Shown here piece by piece: positions 43,192 to 54,205 of a DNA stretch of 64,000 nucleotides. The first letter of the stretch is position 1. Each line of letters opens with the position of its first letter. The position numbers and the translations under genes are program-made. Origin of the DNA: Omphiscola glabra (lineage: Eukaryota; Mollusca; Gastropoda; Lymnaeidae); assembly GCA_964017045.1 (NCBI GenBank), contig OZ024804.1, forward strand, positions 26,886,348 to 26,950,347. Direction: 5' to 3'. The notes beneath the pieces are model-generated. The model worked only from the letters and a program-made list of their open reading frames with translations, was not told the origin of the DNA and did no database searches.

Positions 43192-43620
43192 CAGGGGTCC
43201 TCAATGTTTTGAAATGAGGTGGCAGGTTCACTGTCACTCGGACACTGTTGGGAGCCCGGAATATAGACATATTAATGTTTCGATGAAAATTGTGGGCCTG
43301 CTTTAGCTCATGAGACGATCAATGCCCGGTTTCATAAATGACATTGCTGAACTGCAAGAGCGATATTTGGGTCGGGCGGGAGATGGAATCCCCCCCCCCC
43401 CCCCCCGAATTCGCAGATTTTTATTTAACTTGATATGCGCTTTGGCGCCTCCAGTAATACAAAAACTCAACAAGCCGGCCGCGTTTTAGTCCCCACGCCC
43501 CTGAAAAGCACCGAAATGACGTTCCTGCACCAATGGTACCCGTAGGGCGGCAAGGCGGGTCCGGTTAAGGACCACTGGCGGCCGGCATCTGGCCCACGGG
43601 ACATATTTTGAGGACCCCTG
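43192..43620. mobile_element. 429-bp hAT-like MITE (CAGGGGTCCTCAA termini)
   Basis: The left end CAGGGGTCCTCAATGTTTTG and right end ATATTTTGAGGACCCCTG are inverted repeats. The flanks TTTTAAAG and GTTAAATT are only loosely alike. A run of about 17 C occurs near 43390. No transposase. Confidence 0.75.
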
Positions 43621-43974
43621 GTTAAATTATGACCTATATTTCACCAGCCCGCATCTGTAATTAAACTCCCAAATTCAAAACTCTTAACTAGGATGTTTAT
43701 TATGGCGGAAGTGCTCGTGGTTACAATGATGAGGCAAAAATGCTTGCCTTGCTTTGGTTAGACATTTCAACTTTGATTAATAACTTGGATATTCTTTTTC
43801 AAACTGCAAGTATGCTGTGCTCTGATTAATTAATACTATTCTTTAGTATACGTTATAATTTATTCGTATCTGTAACTTTTTTTGATGATAATCTTTATGA
43901 CCGTGTTTATCAATCTTATATGTAACACGTACATCTGCAAAACTTTCAAAGTCAAATTGTGTTTTTATAAAAAT

Positions 43975-44780
43975 GTGTTTATACATGTGGTTTATTTAGC
44001 CACCCCTGCTATACATGTAGTTGATTTAGCCCCCCCCTATACATATGGTTGATTTAGCCACCCCTGCTATACATGTAGTTGATTTAGCGCCCCCCGCTAT
44101 ACGTGTGGTTGATTTAGCCACCCCCGCTATACATGTGGTTGATTTAGCCACCCTTGCTATACATGTGGTTGATTTAGCCACCCCTCTATACATGTGGTTG
44201 ATTTAGCCACCCCGTTATACATGTGGTTGATTTAGCCACCCCCGCTATACATGTGGTTGCTTTAGCCACACCCGCTATACATGTGGTTGATTTAGCCAGC
44301 CCCCCTTAATACATGTAGTTTATTTAGCGCCCCCCCGCTATACGTGTGGTTGATTTAGCCACCCCACTATACATGTGGTTGATTTAGCTACCCCTGCTAT
44401 ACATGTGGTTGATTTAGCCACCCCTCTATACATGTGGTTGATTTAGCCACCCCGCTATACATGTTGTTGATTTAGCCACCCCCGCTATACATGTGGTTGA
44501 TTTAGCCACACCCGCTATACATGTGGTTGATTTAGCCACCCCCGCTATACATGTGGTTGATTTAGCCACACCCGTATACATGTGGTTGATTTAGCCACCC
44601 CCGCTATACATGTGGTTGATTTAGCCACCCCCGCTATACATGTGGTTGATTTAGCCACCCCCGCTATACATGTGGTTGAATTAGCCACACCCGTATACAT
44701 GTGGTTGATTTAGCCACCCCCGCTATACATGTGGTTGATTTAACCACCCCCGCTATACATGTGGTTGATTTAGCTCCCCC
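43975..44780 (+). repeat. 30-bp minisatellite, ~27 copies
   Basis: The unit contains TATACATGTGGTTGATTTAG and CCACCCCCGC; most variation is in the C run. Confidence 0.96.
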
Positions 44781-44789
44781 CCCCCCATC

Positions 44790-45415
44790 CCCCGTTTGTT
44801 TTCTCATTCGGAGAGCTACCGGTTTATAAATTTTCTATTCATGACAGAGACAACACATTGCATTATATAAAATATTAATAAATTTATAATCATCTCCTGA
44901 ATCTCCCATCTATCCAACAGTTGTTATCGGAGCATTTCTTCAAATAAACGGAACAGCAACTCGGGTTGACTGAACGAATGTAATGATGTCATAGCGGATT
45001 TGAGGTCACAAGATCCTAGAACTAAGAAATAAAAAAAACTTTCTACAGAGTACCGTACTTCCCCAAATAAACGTCAAGAAAAAATGCTGCACCAGTCGCC
45101 AATAAAATTCCAAAGACTTCCTATCAACGTTTCATAACACCCAAATCGGAAAATCAAAATACGAGAGCGTTGATTTGCTCTCAACCCCTGAAAATTACTT
45201 TATGCCTCTTGAGAGTGCTGAGTCCTTGATGATGTCAAAGACAGAGCACAAATAATACCAGAAAAGAAGAACACCAAAAGAAATGTCACGACGCTGAAAA
45301 GAAAACCCACATCTTCTAGAATATTCCAGATTATCTTCGTTGATGTCAAAACATCCCCTCTCCTTAAAATGTTGGCCACAATCCGAGTGATTTATACAGC
45401 TGACACATTTGGGTT
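44790..45415. other. Spacer upstream of the membrane-protein gene
   Basis: No gene or clear element. A TACTTCCCCAAATAAACGTC segment near 45056 looks like the end of an unplaced dispersed repeat. Confidence 0.4.
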
Positions 45416-45419
45416 ACGA

Positions 45420-45626
45420 GGACTATGCTGATCAGTCCGCTAGAACTGCGTTGATCGGTCCGCTAGGACTACGTTGATCAGTCCGCTGGGACTACGTTGA
45501 TCAGTCCGCTGGGACTACGTTGATCCGTCTGCTAGGACTACGTTGATCGGTCTGCTAGGACTACGTTGATCGGTCCGCTAGGACTACGTTGATCAGTCCG
45601 CTAGGACTACGTTGATCAGTCCGCTA
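45420..45626 (+). repeat. 23-bp minisatellite, ~9 copies, ending 15 bp before a start codon
   Basis: The unit is ACGTTGATCAGTCCGCTAGG plus ACT, with CGGTCC, CCGTCT and CTGGG variants. The last copy ends at about 45626; ATG is at 45641. Confidence 0.95.
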
Positions 45627-45640
45627 TCATTACATGAAAA

Positions 45641-46111
45641 ATGGCCACGACGCCAGCACCACTGAACTCAACGTTTCCTGTCATCGGTGTTCTTGGTACA
45701 ACGCCCAACGTGTCCTCTCCAGAGAAGGACCATGTCCTACCTACCGTTACCGCGGGCGTCTCCATCTTTGTCATCGTCTGCATCACGGGGCTTTGCATTT
45801 GGATTCAGAGGCGGAAACACTTCAGGGAGAGAAAGGCGTCGAGAACCGACTCCGACTACACCGCTGGCTACTCCGTGACAACTGTCAACGAAGAAAGTGA
45901 CATCAGGAAGAAATCCTGTCTCAACTCCAGGGCGACAAGAGGTGACGAAATTGTGGACAATTCTGACGGTGATTGTAAGAGGGAGGGCTCCAGCATGAGG
46001 AATAGTAATGTGTCAATCAATATTGTTAACGGCGATGAATTAAAATCTGAGGAAGTAACTTTTGGTGTGTCAGATGTAACCTCTTCAGATAACCACCGGG
46101 CAGAACATTAA
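45641..46111 (+). CDS. Predicted small single-pass membrane protein, intronless
   Basis: I do not recognise the family. The frame gives 156 residues from an ATG in good context (GAAAAATGGCC) to TAA. Residues 1-35 are Thr/Pro/Ser-rich with two N-glycosylation sites (NST at 9, NVS at 23) and no signal peptide. Residues about 36-55 (TVTAGVSIFVIVCITGLCIW) form one transmembrane helix, followed by a strongly basic stop-transfer segment (QRRKHFRERK). The tail (66-156) is hydrophilic, rich in Ser, Asp, Glu and Asn. By the positive-inside rule the N-terminus would be outside. GC-rich codons, balanced composition and lack of internal repeats set it apart from the surrounding repeat frames. It could also be the last exon of a larger gene, but no good acceptor precedes the ATG. 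Confidence 0.65.
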   Translation: MATTPAPLNSTFPVIGVLGTTPNVSSPEKDHVLPTVTAGVSIFVIVCITGLCIWIQRRKHFRERKASRTDSDYTAGYSVTTVNEESDIRKKSCLNSRATRGDEIVDNSDGDCKREGSSMRNSNVSINIVNGDELKSEEVTFGVSDVTSSDNHRAEH

Positions 46112-46286
46112 CTTCATTGCGCCCCAACGACGACCTTGACATTCTTACGTAAATTTCAACCAGCTACCCAGGTGTGTCATTTTAGTTTTTTTTCAAGGGG
46201 TTGGGGGGGGGGGGGGGGGCAAACCAAAACTTGGTCGGCTTGTTAAGTTGTTTATAAATGGAGGCGCAACAGTACGTAGCAATTTA

Positions 46287-46292
46287 AATAAA
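46287..46292 (+). terminator. Possible AATAAA signal for the small membrane protein
   Basis: AATAAA 176 bp after the stop; another lies at 46472-46477. Neither is supported by more than position. Confidence 0.4.
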
Positions 46293-46689
46293 ACCTGCAA
46301 ATTCGGGGGGGGGGGCCACCCTGCCCTACCCAAATGACGCCCCGATCAGGTGGGCTCTTCTGATCTGTACATACAACAAATTGTAAATTAGAGTCAAGAA
46401 AACTACACTTCACAAAACACTTATCAGAGACAATCAAGATTTATTATATTGTATGTTGTGTAATTTCAGGAAATAAATTTCGCTTGCACGACAAACCGGC
46501 ATGCAATATTTAAAATTTGTGAATTATCAGTGAGGTGAAGATAAATATAGAATGTTGAAATTCTATGTGATGTGTTGGGGATGTTCCAGTAGATGCGACG
46601 GACTCGTATACCTGGGCCCGATGGGGTGACTTGATTGTATCCTTGATCATCTCTCACTAGGGCCCGCTAGGAGAGTACAGATCATTTGT

Positions 46690-47030
46690 CTGGGACTCGA
46701 TAAAAGTGCCCCAATCATCTCTCTATGTCTCTCTCACTAGGACCCGGTAAAGGTGCCCCAATCATCTCTATATGTCTCTCTCACTAGGACCCGGTAAAGG
46801 TGCCCCAATCATCTCTATATGTCTCTCTCACTAGGACCCGGTAAAGGTGCCCCAATCATCTCTATATGTCTCTCTCACTAGGACCCGGTAAAGGTGCCCC
46901 AATCATTTCTCTATGTCTCTCTCATTAGGACCCGGTAAAGGTGCCCCAATCATTTCTCTATGTCTCTCTCATTAGGACCCGGTAAAGGTGCCCCAATCAT
47001 CTCTATCTCTCTCACTAGGGCCATTAAATG
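46690..47030 (+). repeat. 47-bp minisatellite, ~6-7 copies
   Basis: The unit contains GGACCCGGTAAAGGTGCCCC, AATCATCTCTATATG and TCTCTCTCACTA. Confidence 0.95.
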
Positions 47031-47035
47031 TGCCT

Positions 47036-47162
47036 AAATCATCTCTCTGTCTCTCTAAAGAGGGTCTTTTAAGAGTGTCTAGACCCCCCTCTCTCTCTGT
47101 CTCTCTAAAGAGGGTCTTTTAAGAGTGTCTAGACCCCCCTCTCTCTCTGTCTCTCTCTCTCT
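47036..47162 (+). repeat. ~56-bp tandem duplication with CT tract
   Basis: Two copies of AAGAGGGTCTTTTAAGAGTG followed by TCTAGACCCCCCTCTC. Confidence 0.93.
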
Positions 47163-47569
47163 TTCTCTCTCACTCGCTCGACCCATTAAGGAGTCGGGTG
47201 CGCAAGAAATGTAAAGTATCCCTAAATATAGTACCGGTATATCAAATATAATGCCTAGATGCTAAACGGGGAAGAGCGTCATTTTCAGACTTTGCCCCGG
47301 ACTAGCCATAAACAAAGAATGCGCATTAACTTATTATTATATAGGGATCAGACTGAGAAGCCCGACACCTATCACCAACGACACGCCCCATTACCTAAGG
47401 GTTGGTAAGAAGCCCCCCCCCTTTTTCTACCAAGCATGCACACGCGTCATCATATATGACACAGCCTTAGTGGTTACCGGAAATTTGATCGAAAGAAATT
47501 TCGTCGACAGAAAATTGATCGACGGAAATTTGATCGAACGGAAATTTGATCGAATCTTTTTTTCAGGTC

Positions 47570-47945
47570 ACACGTTAAAATTTTCGTCAAATGTCTTTTT
47601 GAACGCACTATACTATATAGTAAAACAAAATAATGCGTACCAATTTAAACACAAGACACTGTTGCGTACCGCTATAATGTAGAGAAATGACTCTCTTATT
47701 TTAATCTCTGGCTCGTATCAAACAGTACATTACAACAGACGATACCATTAATTAAAAACAGTAATAAAGAAACGATATCCAAACTAAGGCTAATTACAAA
47801 TAATAATTTATTAAGTTAATTTAAAATTACAAAATCAAAAAAATAATAAAAACTAAGACTATTGACTTACAGTACAGTTATAAACTTGTACCGGTACAAT
47901 GTTGAAGAAGAAACATACACACAAACGGTAAATATTTATAAACAA
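47570..47945. repeat. Dispersed repeat, copy B
   Basis: Aligns with 41960-42300: ACATTACAACAGACGATACC, AAGGCTAATTACAAATAATA and AAAATTACAAAATCAAAAAA. Preceded by four ATTTGATCGA-type motifs (47480-47560). Confidence 0.6.
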
Positions 47946-47974
47946 ATCTTTATCTCGTATCGTACTAGCAAATC

Positions 47975-48517
47975 TCTCTCTCAGCTCTCAGCTCTCTCTC
48001 TCAGCTCTCTCTCTCAGCTCTTTCTCAGCTCACCTCTCTCTCAGTTCATCTCTCTTTCAGCGCTCTCTCAGGTCATCTCTCTCAGCTCATCTCTCTCAGC
48101 TCATCTCTCTCAGCTCATCTCTCTTTCAGCTCTTTCTCAGCTCATCTCTCTCTTAGCTCATCTCTCTTTCAGCTCTCTCTCCCAGGTCTTTCTCAACTCA
48201 TCTCTCTCTCAGCTCATCTCTCTCTCAGCTCATCTCTCGTTCAGCTCTCTCTCTCAGCTCATTTCTCTCTCAGTTCATCTCTATTTCAGCTCTATCTCAG
48301 CTCATCTCTCTCTCAGCTCATCTCTCTCTCTCAGCTCCTCTCTTTCAGCTCTCTCTCTCAGCTCATTTCTCTCTCAGTTCATCTCTATTTCAGCTCTATC
48401 TCAGCTCATCTCTCTCTCAGCTCATCTCTCTCTCAGCTCATCTCTCTCAGTTCATCTTTCTGTCAGCTCATCTCTCTTTCAGCTCTCTCTCTCTCTCAGC
48501 TCTCTCTCAGCTCATCC
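47975..48517 (+). repeat. CTCAGCTCATCTCT low-complexity array
   Basis: Short units (AGCTCATCTCTCTCTC with variants). The 227-residue Ser/Leu frame through it is a repeat artefact. Confidence 0.95.
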
Positions 48518-48700
48518 CTTCCGATGTCAATGGGTGTATTTATAGTTTTTATAGACTTTCCCAGAAATGATTTCGGCATTGTACAAGTGCCTCGACTCGT
48601 CTCGTATATTCTAAAAATGTCTACTTCTACAGATTATAGACTGTATTTAGTTGTAATCAAGGTCAAGGGAGCCAATTTGTAATTAAGCAGCACCCAATCG

Positions 48701-48755
48701 CGAAATTTTATCGTGTGAACCGACCCTAAGCGTCAGTTCACACGATCAAATTTCG
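48701..48755. repeat. Small inverted repeat, hairpin potential
   Basis: CGAAATTTTATCGTGTGAAC (48701-48720) and GTTCACACGATCAAATTTCG (48736-48755) pair with one mismatch across a 15-base loop. Possibly a MITE remnant. Confidence 0.7.
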
Positions 48756-48999
48756 AGTCAAATTGTTGTATGAACGCACTATTTTGTTCGTGGTTTCGAT
48801 CATTTCATCTAACTTTTATCATGCTCATAAATTTCGTGGGCAAAGGTAAATAGTATTGAAGATAAACAAAATCCCAAGGAATGGTAACAATTCCATTATT
48901 TTTTTTAAAGAACAATTATTTTTAAAAATAAAAATTAAGGAACCTTCGGCTTATTCAATTCATTCATTTGTTGAAATTCATTATTATCGTGCTGATTAT

Positions 49000-50930
49000 T
49001 ATTATAATTATAATTATTTGTTGTCTTATTTAGCGCGGTACCCCAGACTAGGGCTGGGCTCACCGCGCTGTACATAAAACTATTAGCAAAAGAGACATAA
49101 TCGTGACAATAACATAAAATTCATTTATGTAATAAAGAACAGCTGTATAGAGACAAAACAAAATCTAATGCATATTCACCCCATCCACCCCAGAACTTTT
49201 ACATGACAAGCCATGGATGGCGGCCAGCAGCATCGTTTATCGGTCAGATGTTGAGAATCAGTCGGGGTAGTGGAGTTTAAAAAGATGTGTTTTGAGTGCA
49301 GTTTTGAAGGCCTGTGTTGTTGGTATATTGCGGATGTATTTTTGCGGAGAATTCCATTGTTTGGGGGCACAGAAAGAGAAAGATCGTTCACCATAAGTTT
49401 TAGTACGTGTCTTAGCAACGGACAGAATACGCGTGTCTGCGGAGGAGCGAAGCTGTCGAATGGGTGAATAGACAGAGAGAAGTTCGGTTAGATAGGAAGG
49501 GCAGGAATCTGAGAAAAAAGTTATGACAGAGAATAGAGAGCTTGTAATCAATACGTGCCTGTATAGGAAGTCAAATGAAGTGAGTGGAGAAGTGGAGTGA
49601 CATGATCACGTTTTTTTTGCCTTTAGAACTAGCCTAGCAGCTGAATTTTGAACCTTTTGTAGTTTTTCTATGAAGAATTTTGGTGAACCTGACAGAAGAG
49701 AGTTGCAATAGTCAAGACGAGAGCGAACAAGAGCACAGAAAAGTGTTTTTATTGCGCTAGCTGTGAGGTAGTGGCGGATGGAGCTGATCTGACGGATAGC
49801 GGTGTATGCAGAACGACCAATGTAAGAGATATGTTTATCAAGAGACATGTTGTTAGAAAGAATATAACCAAGATTCCTAGCAGAGGATGTAAACTGTATG
49901 TCGGCGTTACCTACTTGAAATGAGTTTGGGAGAGTTGAGGTAGAGGATGATTTGTGATTGTGAATGAGGAGTGCTTCCGTTTTGTCATCATTAACCTTCA
50001 ACTTGCTGAGTGACATCCCAGACTTGACATCATCAATGCACTCCCGCAAAGTCTGGACAGTGGAATCCACAAGAGAGGGATGGTTATGCTTGTATAGCTG
50101 CTTGTCATCTGCGAATGACTGGCTCTCAACAGCATGCCTCCCAAGCAAGAGGAGCAGTGGCCTGGTATACAATGTGAATAGAACCGGGCCCAAAACTGAC
50201 CCTTGTGGCACTCCGTACACCAAATCAGCACTGCCAGAGAGACAGTCATCGATAGAGACCGCCTGCGTTCTATCGGAGAGGTAAGACCTAAACCAAGCCA
50301 AATCTGAACCAGAAATACCAAAATAGTTTTCAAGGGTTTTGTAAAGGGTTCCATGGTCAACAGTGTCAAAGGCCGCACTGAGATCTAAGAGGATCAGGAT
50401 GGAGACATTACCGCTGTCCAATACGAGCAAGAGGTCATTGGTGACTCTCAGGGGAGCTGTCTCTGTGCTGTGGAAAGGTCTATAGGCTGACTGATTAGGA
50501 CTGAGAAGAGAGTGGTCGTTTAAGTAAGCAAAAAGCTGTTTCAGAACTAGTTTTTCCATGACTTTAGATAGAAATGATAAATTAGATACAGGTCTGTAGT
50601 TTTTCAAGTTATTTTCGTCTAAACCAGGCTTTTTAAGCAATGGATTGATGATAGTTGTCTAACAAATAGATGGAACAGTGCCAGAAGACAAGCTTTCATT
50701 GATTATGTGGGTTATCGTTGGGAGCAAATGATCTAATGACTCAACCAACAGGGGGGTGGGGATGGGGTCCAAAGAACATGACGTAGGTTTAGATTTTAGA
50801 AAAATATTTTTAACCTCTAGTTCTGAAACAGGTTTAAAAACATCGAAATGTGAACTAACACAAGAAGAAGAAGGAAAATCTACAGGCGGTGCGACCAGAC
50901 ACTGTTATTGACGAAATAACACACGTGTGA
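49000..50930 (-). pseudogene. L2/CR1-like non-LTR retrotransposon, reverse transcriptase half
   Basis: Minus-strand reading. The frame 50640-49606 encodes a clear reverse transcriptase: NNLKNYRPVSNLSFLSKVME, NQSAYRPFHSTET, LLDLSAAFDTVDH, GVPQGSVLGPVLFTLY and the active-site box SFADDKQLYKH (FADD in place of YADD), then LGYILSNNMSLDKHI and SRLDYCNSLLSGSPK. Upstream an in-frame TAG (about 50658) separates PTPLLVESLDHLLP and HIINESLSSGTVP from it. Downstream a frameshift near 49600 leads to the conserved tail FCAPKQWNSPQKYIRNI at 49258-49551. The 3' end carries TACAGCGCGGTGAGCCCAGC and ATAATTATAATTATAATAAT at about 49000-49075. The endonuclease half is missing. The copy cannot encode a full protein; the L2 versus CR1 assignment is tentative. 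Confidence 0.88.
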
Positions 50931-50934
50931 ATGT

Positions 50935-52140
50935 ATCACTGTTTTGTATAGTACCGGTAATTAATTATTATATTGTAGGATTCTGGCAGACCTGTTTACT
51001 CTTGCGATATTGCAAGATTTTGAGATGTTTTTTTTAACGTCTAGGCGAAGATACGTCAGTACTACGATTTTAAGGGTGGGGATTGTTGGTAGCCGAACGA
51101 AATAATTACGTCACCAGCACGGAAAGACGAGTGTGTTGGTACTAGGCTAAATAATACTATAGCGGTTTCTAGCGAGCTATTTATGAAACCACAAAGCATT
51201 AGTATGCCGATAAGTGTGAACCGTTGTGCTGATATTTTTGTTAGCCTTATAAGAAATCGTGGATTTGACAGATTTTGTAGGTGACAGTTGGCTTTATTAG
51301 AGACTGCCAGGATAACTATTATAGAATTTATGCATAAATGTAGGTACATTCTGGTGATCCCCCCCCCCCCCCACGCTGTCACACGCATCCCAAGTCCCCA
51401 GTGCGTACGTAATATATGGGCTGCCCCATACTTTGGCAGGGGGCGGGAGGAGCTATGAATATGTTGTTGTTGTTTTTGTCTACGTCATATGTGGAAGTCC
51501 CTAGTCCAATAAACTCCGGTATTAAAATTTGGCTACATTGGCGGACGTGCACATTGCATGGATGATGTTAATGCTACCACTGGCGTGTATTGAGCCCTCT
51601 TTTGTCAAGACTACAATTTTTTTTAATGCGTTCTCAGCTGCTCCGATCGGCAGCGTTCCATGTCGGTATTATATTCCATAAGATCCAGTAAGCGGCATTT
51701 GAAATCAATTTTTAGAAGTCACTAAGCAGCAGTACAATTTTAATGCTCAAGTTTTTTTTTTCTCCATGTTTTCTCTTCCCTTCTCCCTATACAGCTGACT
51801 GTAGTTTTAGACCATTAAATTAATAGAAAATAAATGCAGGTTCCCCACTTCAAATGTTATGGCCCATCGGCTGTATCGCAAAGTTATTTAGTTCTTCATT
51901 CAAATAGCTATTATTTTAATTTGTGTCATAAACTCACATTTTATTTATGTTTGAAGACGATACGCACCATTTCGGTGTGCCTGCCCGCGATTCGGACTGA
52001 TAGATTAAAAAATATATTAAAATGAGTATTAAATTAGGTGATTCGGTCGAGATAGTGCCCCGTTTTGTTTTTTTTACCACGGCTGCCATCTTGGTTGCCG
52101 CGACCCGTAAAATTAAGAATAAAACGTTAAAGAATAATGA
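50935..52140. other. Unique-looking spacer
   Basis: No recognisable gene. A C run at about 51360 and scattered AT-rich stretches; short frames lack motifs. Confidence 0.5.
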
Positions 52141-52149
52141 AAAAAATTC

Positions 52150-52475
52150 CTAAGCGTAACCTATCCCTAAACCTAACCTGAACCCAAAATCTATCCCTAA
52201 ACCTAACCTGAACCCAAAATATATCCCTAAACCTAACCTGAACCCAAAATCTATCCCTAAACCTAACCTGAACCCAAAATATATCCCTAAACCTAACCTG
52301 AACCCAAAATCTATCCCTAAACCTAACCTGAACCCAAAATCTATCCCTAAACCTAACCTGAACCCAAAATCTATCCCTAAACCTAACCTGAACCCAAAAT
52401 CTATCCCTAAACCTAACCTGAACCCTAAATCTAATAAAAAAATATATCCCTAAACCTAAACTGAACCCTAAACAA
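52150..52475 (+). repeat. 30-bp telomere-like satellite, ~10 copies
   Basis: The unit is CTATCCCTAAACCTAACCTG plus AACCCAAAAT, nearly identical copy to copy. The same unit occurs at 535-603. Confidence 0.96.
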
Positions 52476-52574
52476 TTAAGTAAGGAATTAAGAGAAACGA
52501 TTAGCTATACATTACAATATGTTAAATAGACACGAACAATCTGTGTCAATATACCAATATATATTAAGCTATAA

Positions 52575-52664
52575 TAATAATTTTACATTACACATAAGTA
52601 AACGTTTCGGCAGATGCCTTCATCAGTACAACAAGACATATAAATAAGTATAAATCAAATTTAC

Positions 52665-52707
<43 letters not shown>

Positions 52708-53276
52708 AATACTACCTAAAAAAGGAAAGAGAGATAAAAACCAGACAGAAACAAATTAAAGGAGAATGGAAAGGACGTGACTTTAAGTAAAATGTAAAAG
52801 CCCAATCAGGAAAAAGAAATGGCAGTTGCGTAAAATTGTGGATTTGGTTTATCCCGTATGGAGTTAACGTACCAAATCTTGTTATTAATTTATTCTCCAT
52901 ATAGATCCTATCCGGTGTTTTACTTGTATACAGTATACCAGTAACTGCGATGTTAAAAATGCCATCATGGTTAGTGCTATTGAAATGTTTGGAGACCGGA
53001 CAGAGAGCCTGTTTATTTATGTTTAGAGGTGTTCTCTAAATCGGTCTCCAAGACGACGACCTGTCTCTCCTACGTATAATTTACCGCACTTTTTACAAAG
53101 GATGGTGTAAATCACGTTGCGACTTGTGCGGGTAAAGCTTTCCTTTATTTTGAATATTTCCAGAGGGAAAGTGACCTTATCAACTTGAATCACGTAGGGA
53201 CATGTGTTACATAGGCTACTATTGCAACTTTTGGTGCCTTTATGCGCCACTTTAAATGTTCTCACATCTACTTTAA
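52575..53276 (-). pseudogene. Penelope-like element, GIY-YIG part and 3' tail
   Basis: Minus strand: SCNSSLCNTCPYVIQVDKVT, TSRNVIYTILCKKCGKLYVG, ETGRRLGDRFREHL. After a stop/frameshift near 53030 it continues with SKHFNSTNHDGIFN, MENKLITRFGTLTPYGIN and NFTQLPFLFPDWAF. The 3' region has AGTACTGATGAAGGCATCTG and an (AT)/(AG) microsatellite (52662-52706). Reverse transcriptase is absent (5' truncated at about 53276). Same family type as 18504-20110 but a different subfamily. Confidence 0.87.
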
Positions 53277-53300
53277 TAAATTACAAAACAATTTTTACTA

Positions 53301-53546
53301 CAGGGTGGGCCAATAAAAATGAGAACATCTCGTAGCATATGAGTTATTTCAAAATATAATTTAATAAATTATAATTATTCATACATATTTTTGCGAAATA
53401 TTTAGCTAACCAGAAATCATGTTCAATGAGTCCTCCTTGCTTCTCAACGACTTTTTCTAAGCGTCGACGCCACTCGTTTATGCTTCTGTCAATGAAACGT
53501 TGCCCCAGATTTTACGCGATGTTCTCACTTTTATTGGCCCACCCTG
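53301..53546 (-). mobile_element. Deleted mariner/Tc1-type element with TA duplication
   Basis: The termini CAGGGTGGGCCAATAAAAAT and ACTTTTATTGGCCCACCCTG are inverted repeats, flanked by TA on both sides (53299-53300 and 53547-53548). ATGAGAACATC / GATGTTCTC extends the inverted repeat. Between them, the minus strand encodes FIDRSINEWRRRLEKVVEKQ followed by GGLIEHDFW, typical of a mariner-type transposase C-terminus. Catalytic parts are deleted. Confidence 0.88.
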
Positions 53547-53554
53547 TATTTATT

Positions 53555-53870
53555 AACTACTAAAATGAAAAGTACTTAAGTTAACAAAGATAGGCAAAGG
53601 GAACTTAATTTTTCACACGCATTACGATTAAGTCTAAAAGGATGTAAAACTATATTCAGGTATATACAAAAGTGCGTCCCTGCGTTTTGAACTTAAAAAT
53701 CCGGAATAGGGGCTCAACTTCATCCCCAAACCCCACCCTTACTTTTGTTAGGGTGACTTCGGCGGGCGCCCTCAATTTCCGCTCCCCCACAACATATTCG
53801 TCTATCAAAGTGACAAATGACGCGTACTTTTTATTGGCAATAATACACTGTATAGATGTGACCTTATGAA
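53555..53870. other. Short spacer, no gene
   Basis: Only short frames without recognisable motif on both strands (around 53656-53880). Confidence 0.5.
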
Positions 53871-53872
53871 CG

Positions 53873-54205
53873 TCAGTCATCTACTAAGAGATGTGACCTT
53901 ATGAACGTCAGTCATCTACAATGAGATTTGACCTTATGAGCGTCAGTCATCTACTATGAGATGTGACCTTATGAATGTCAGTCATCTACAATGAGATTTG
54001 ACCTTATGAGCGTCAGTCATCTACAATGAGATGTGACCTTATGAACGTCAGTCATCTACTATGAGATGTGACCTTATGAACATCAGTCATCTACTATGAG
54101 ATGTGACCTTATGAACATCAGTCATCTACAATGAGATGTGACCTTATGAATGTCAATCATCTACTATGAGATGTGACCTTATTAAACATGAGATGTGAAT
54201 AGATA
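53873..54205 (+). repeat. 35-bp minisatellite, ~9 copies
   Basis: The unit contains GATGTGACCTTATGAACGTC and AGTCATCTACTATGA. Confidence 0.95.

Noticed and set aside
47862..48545. 227-residue Ser/Leu-rich protein
   Set aside because: Translation of a CTCAGCTCATCTCT low-complexity array.
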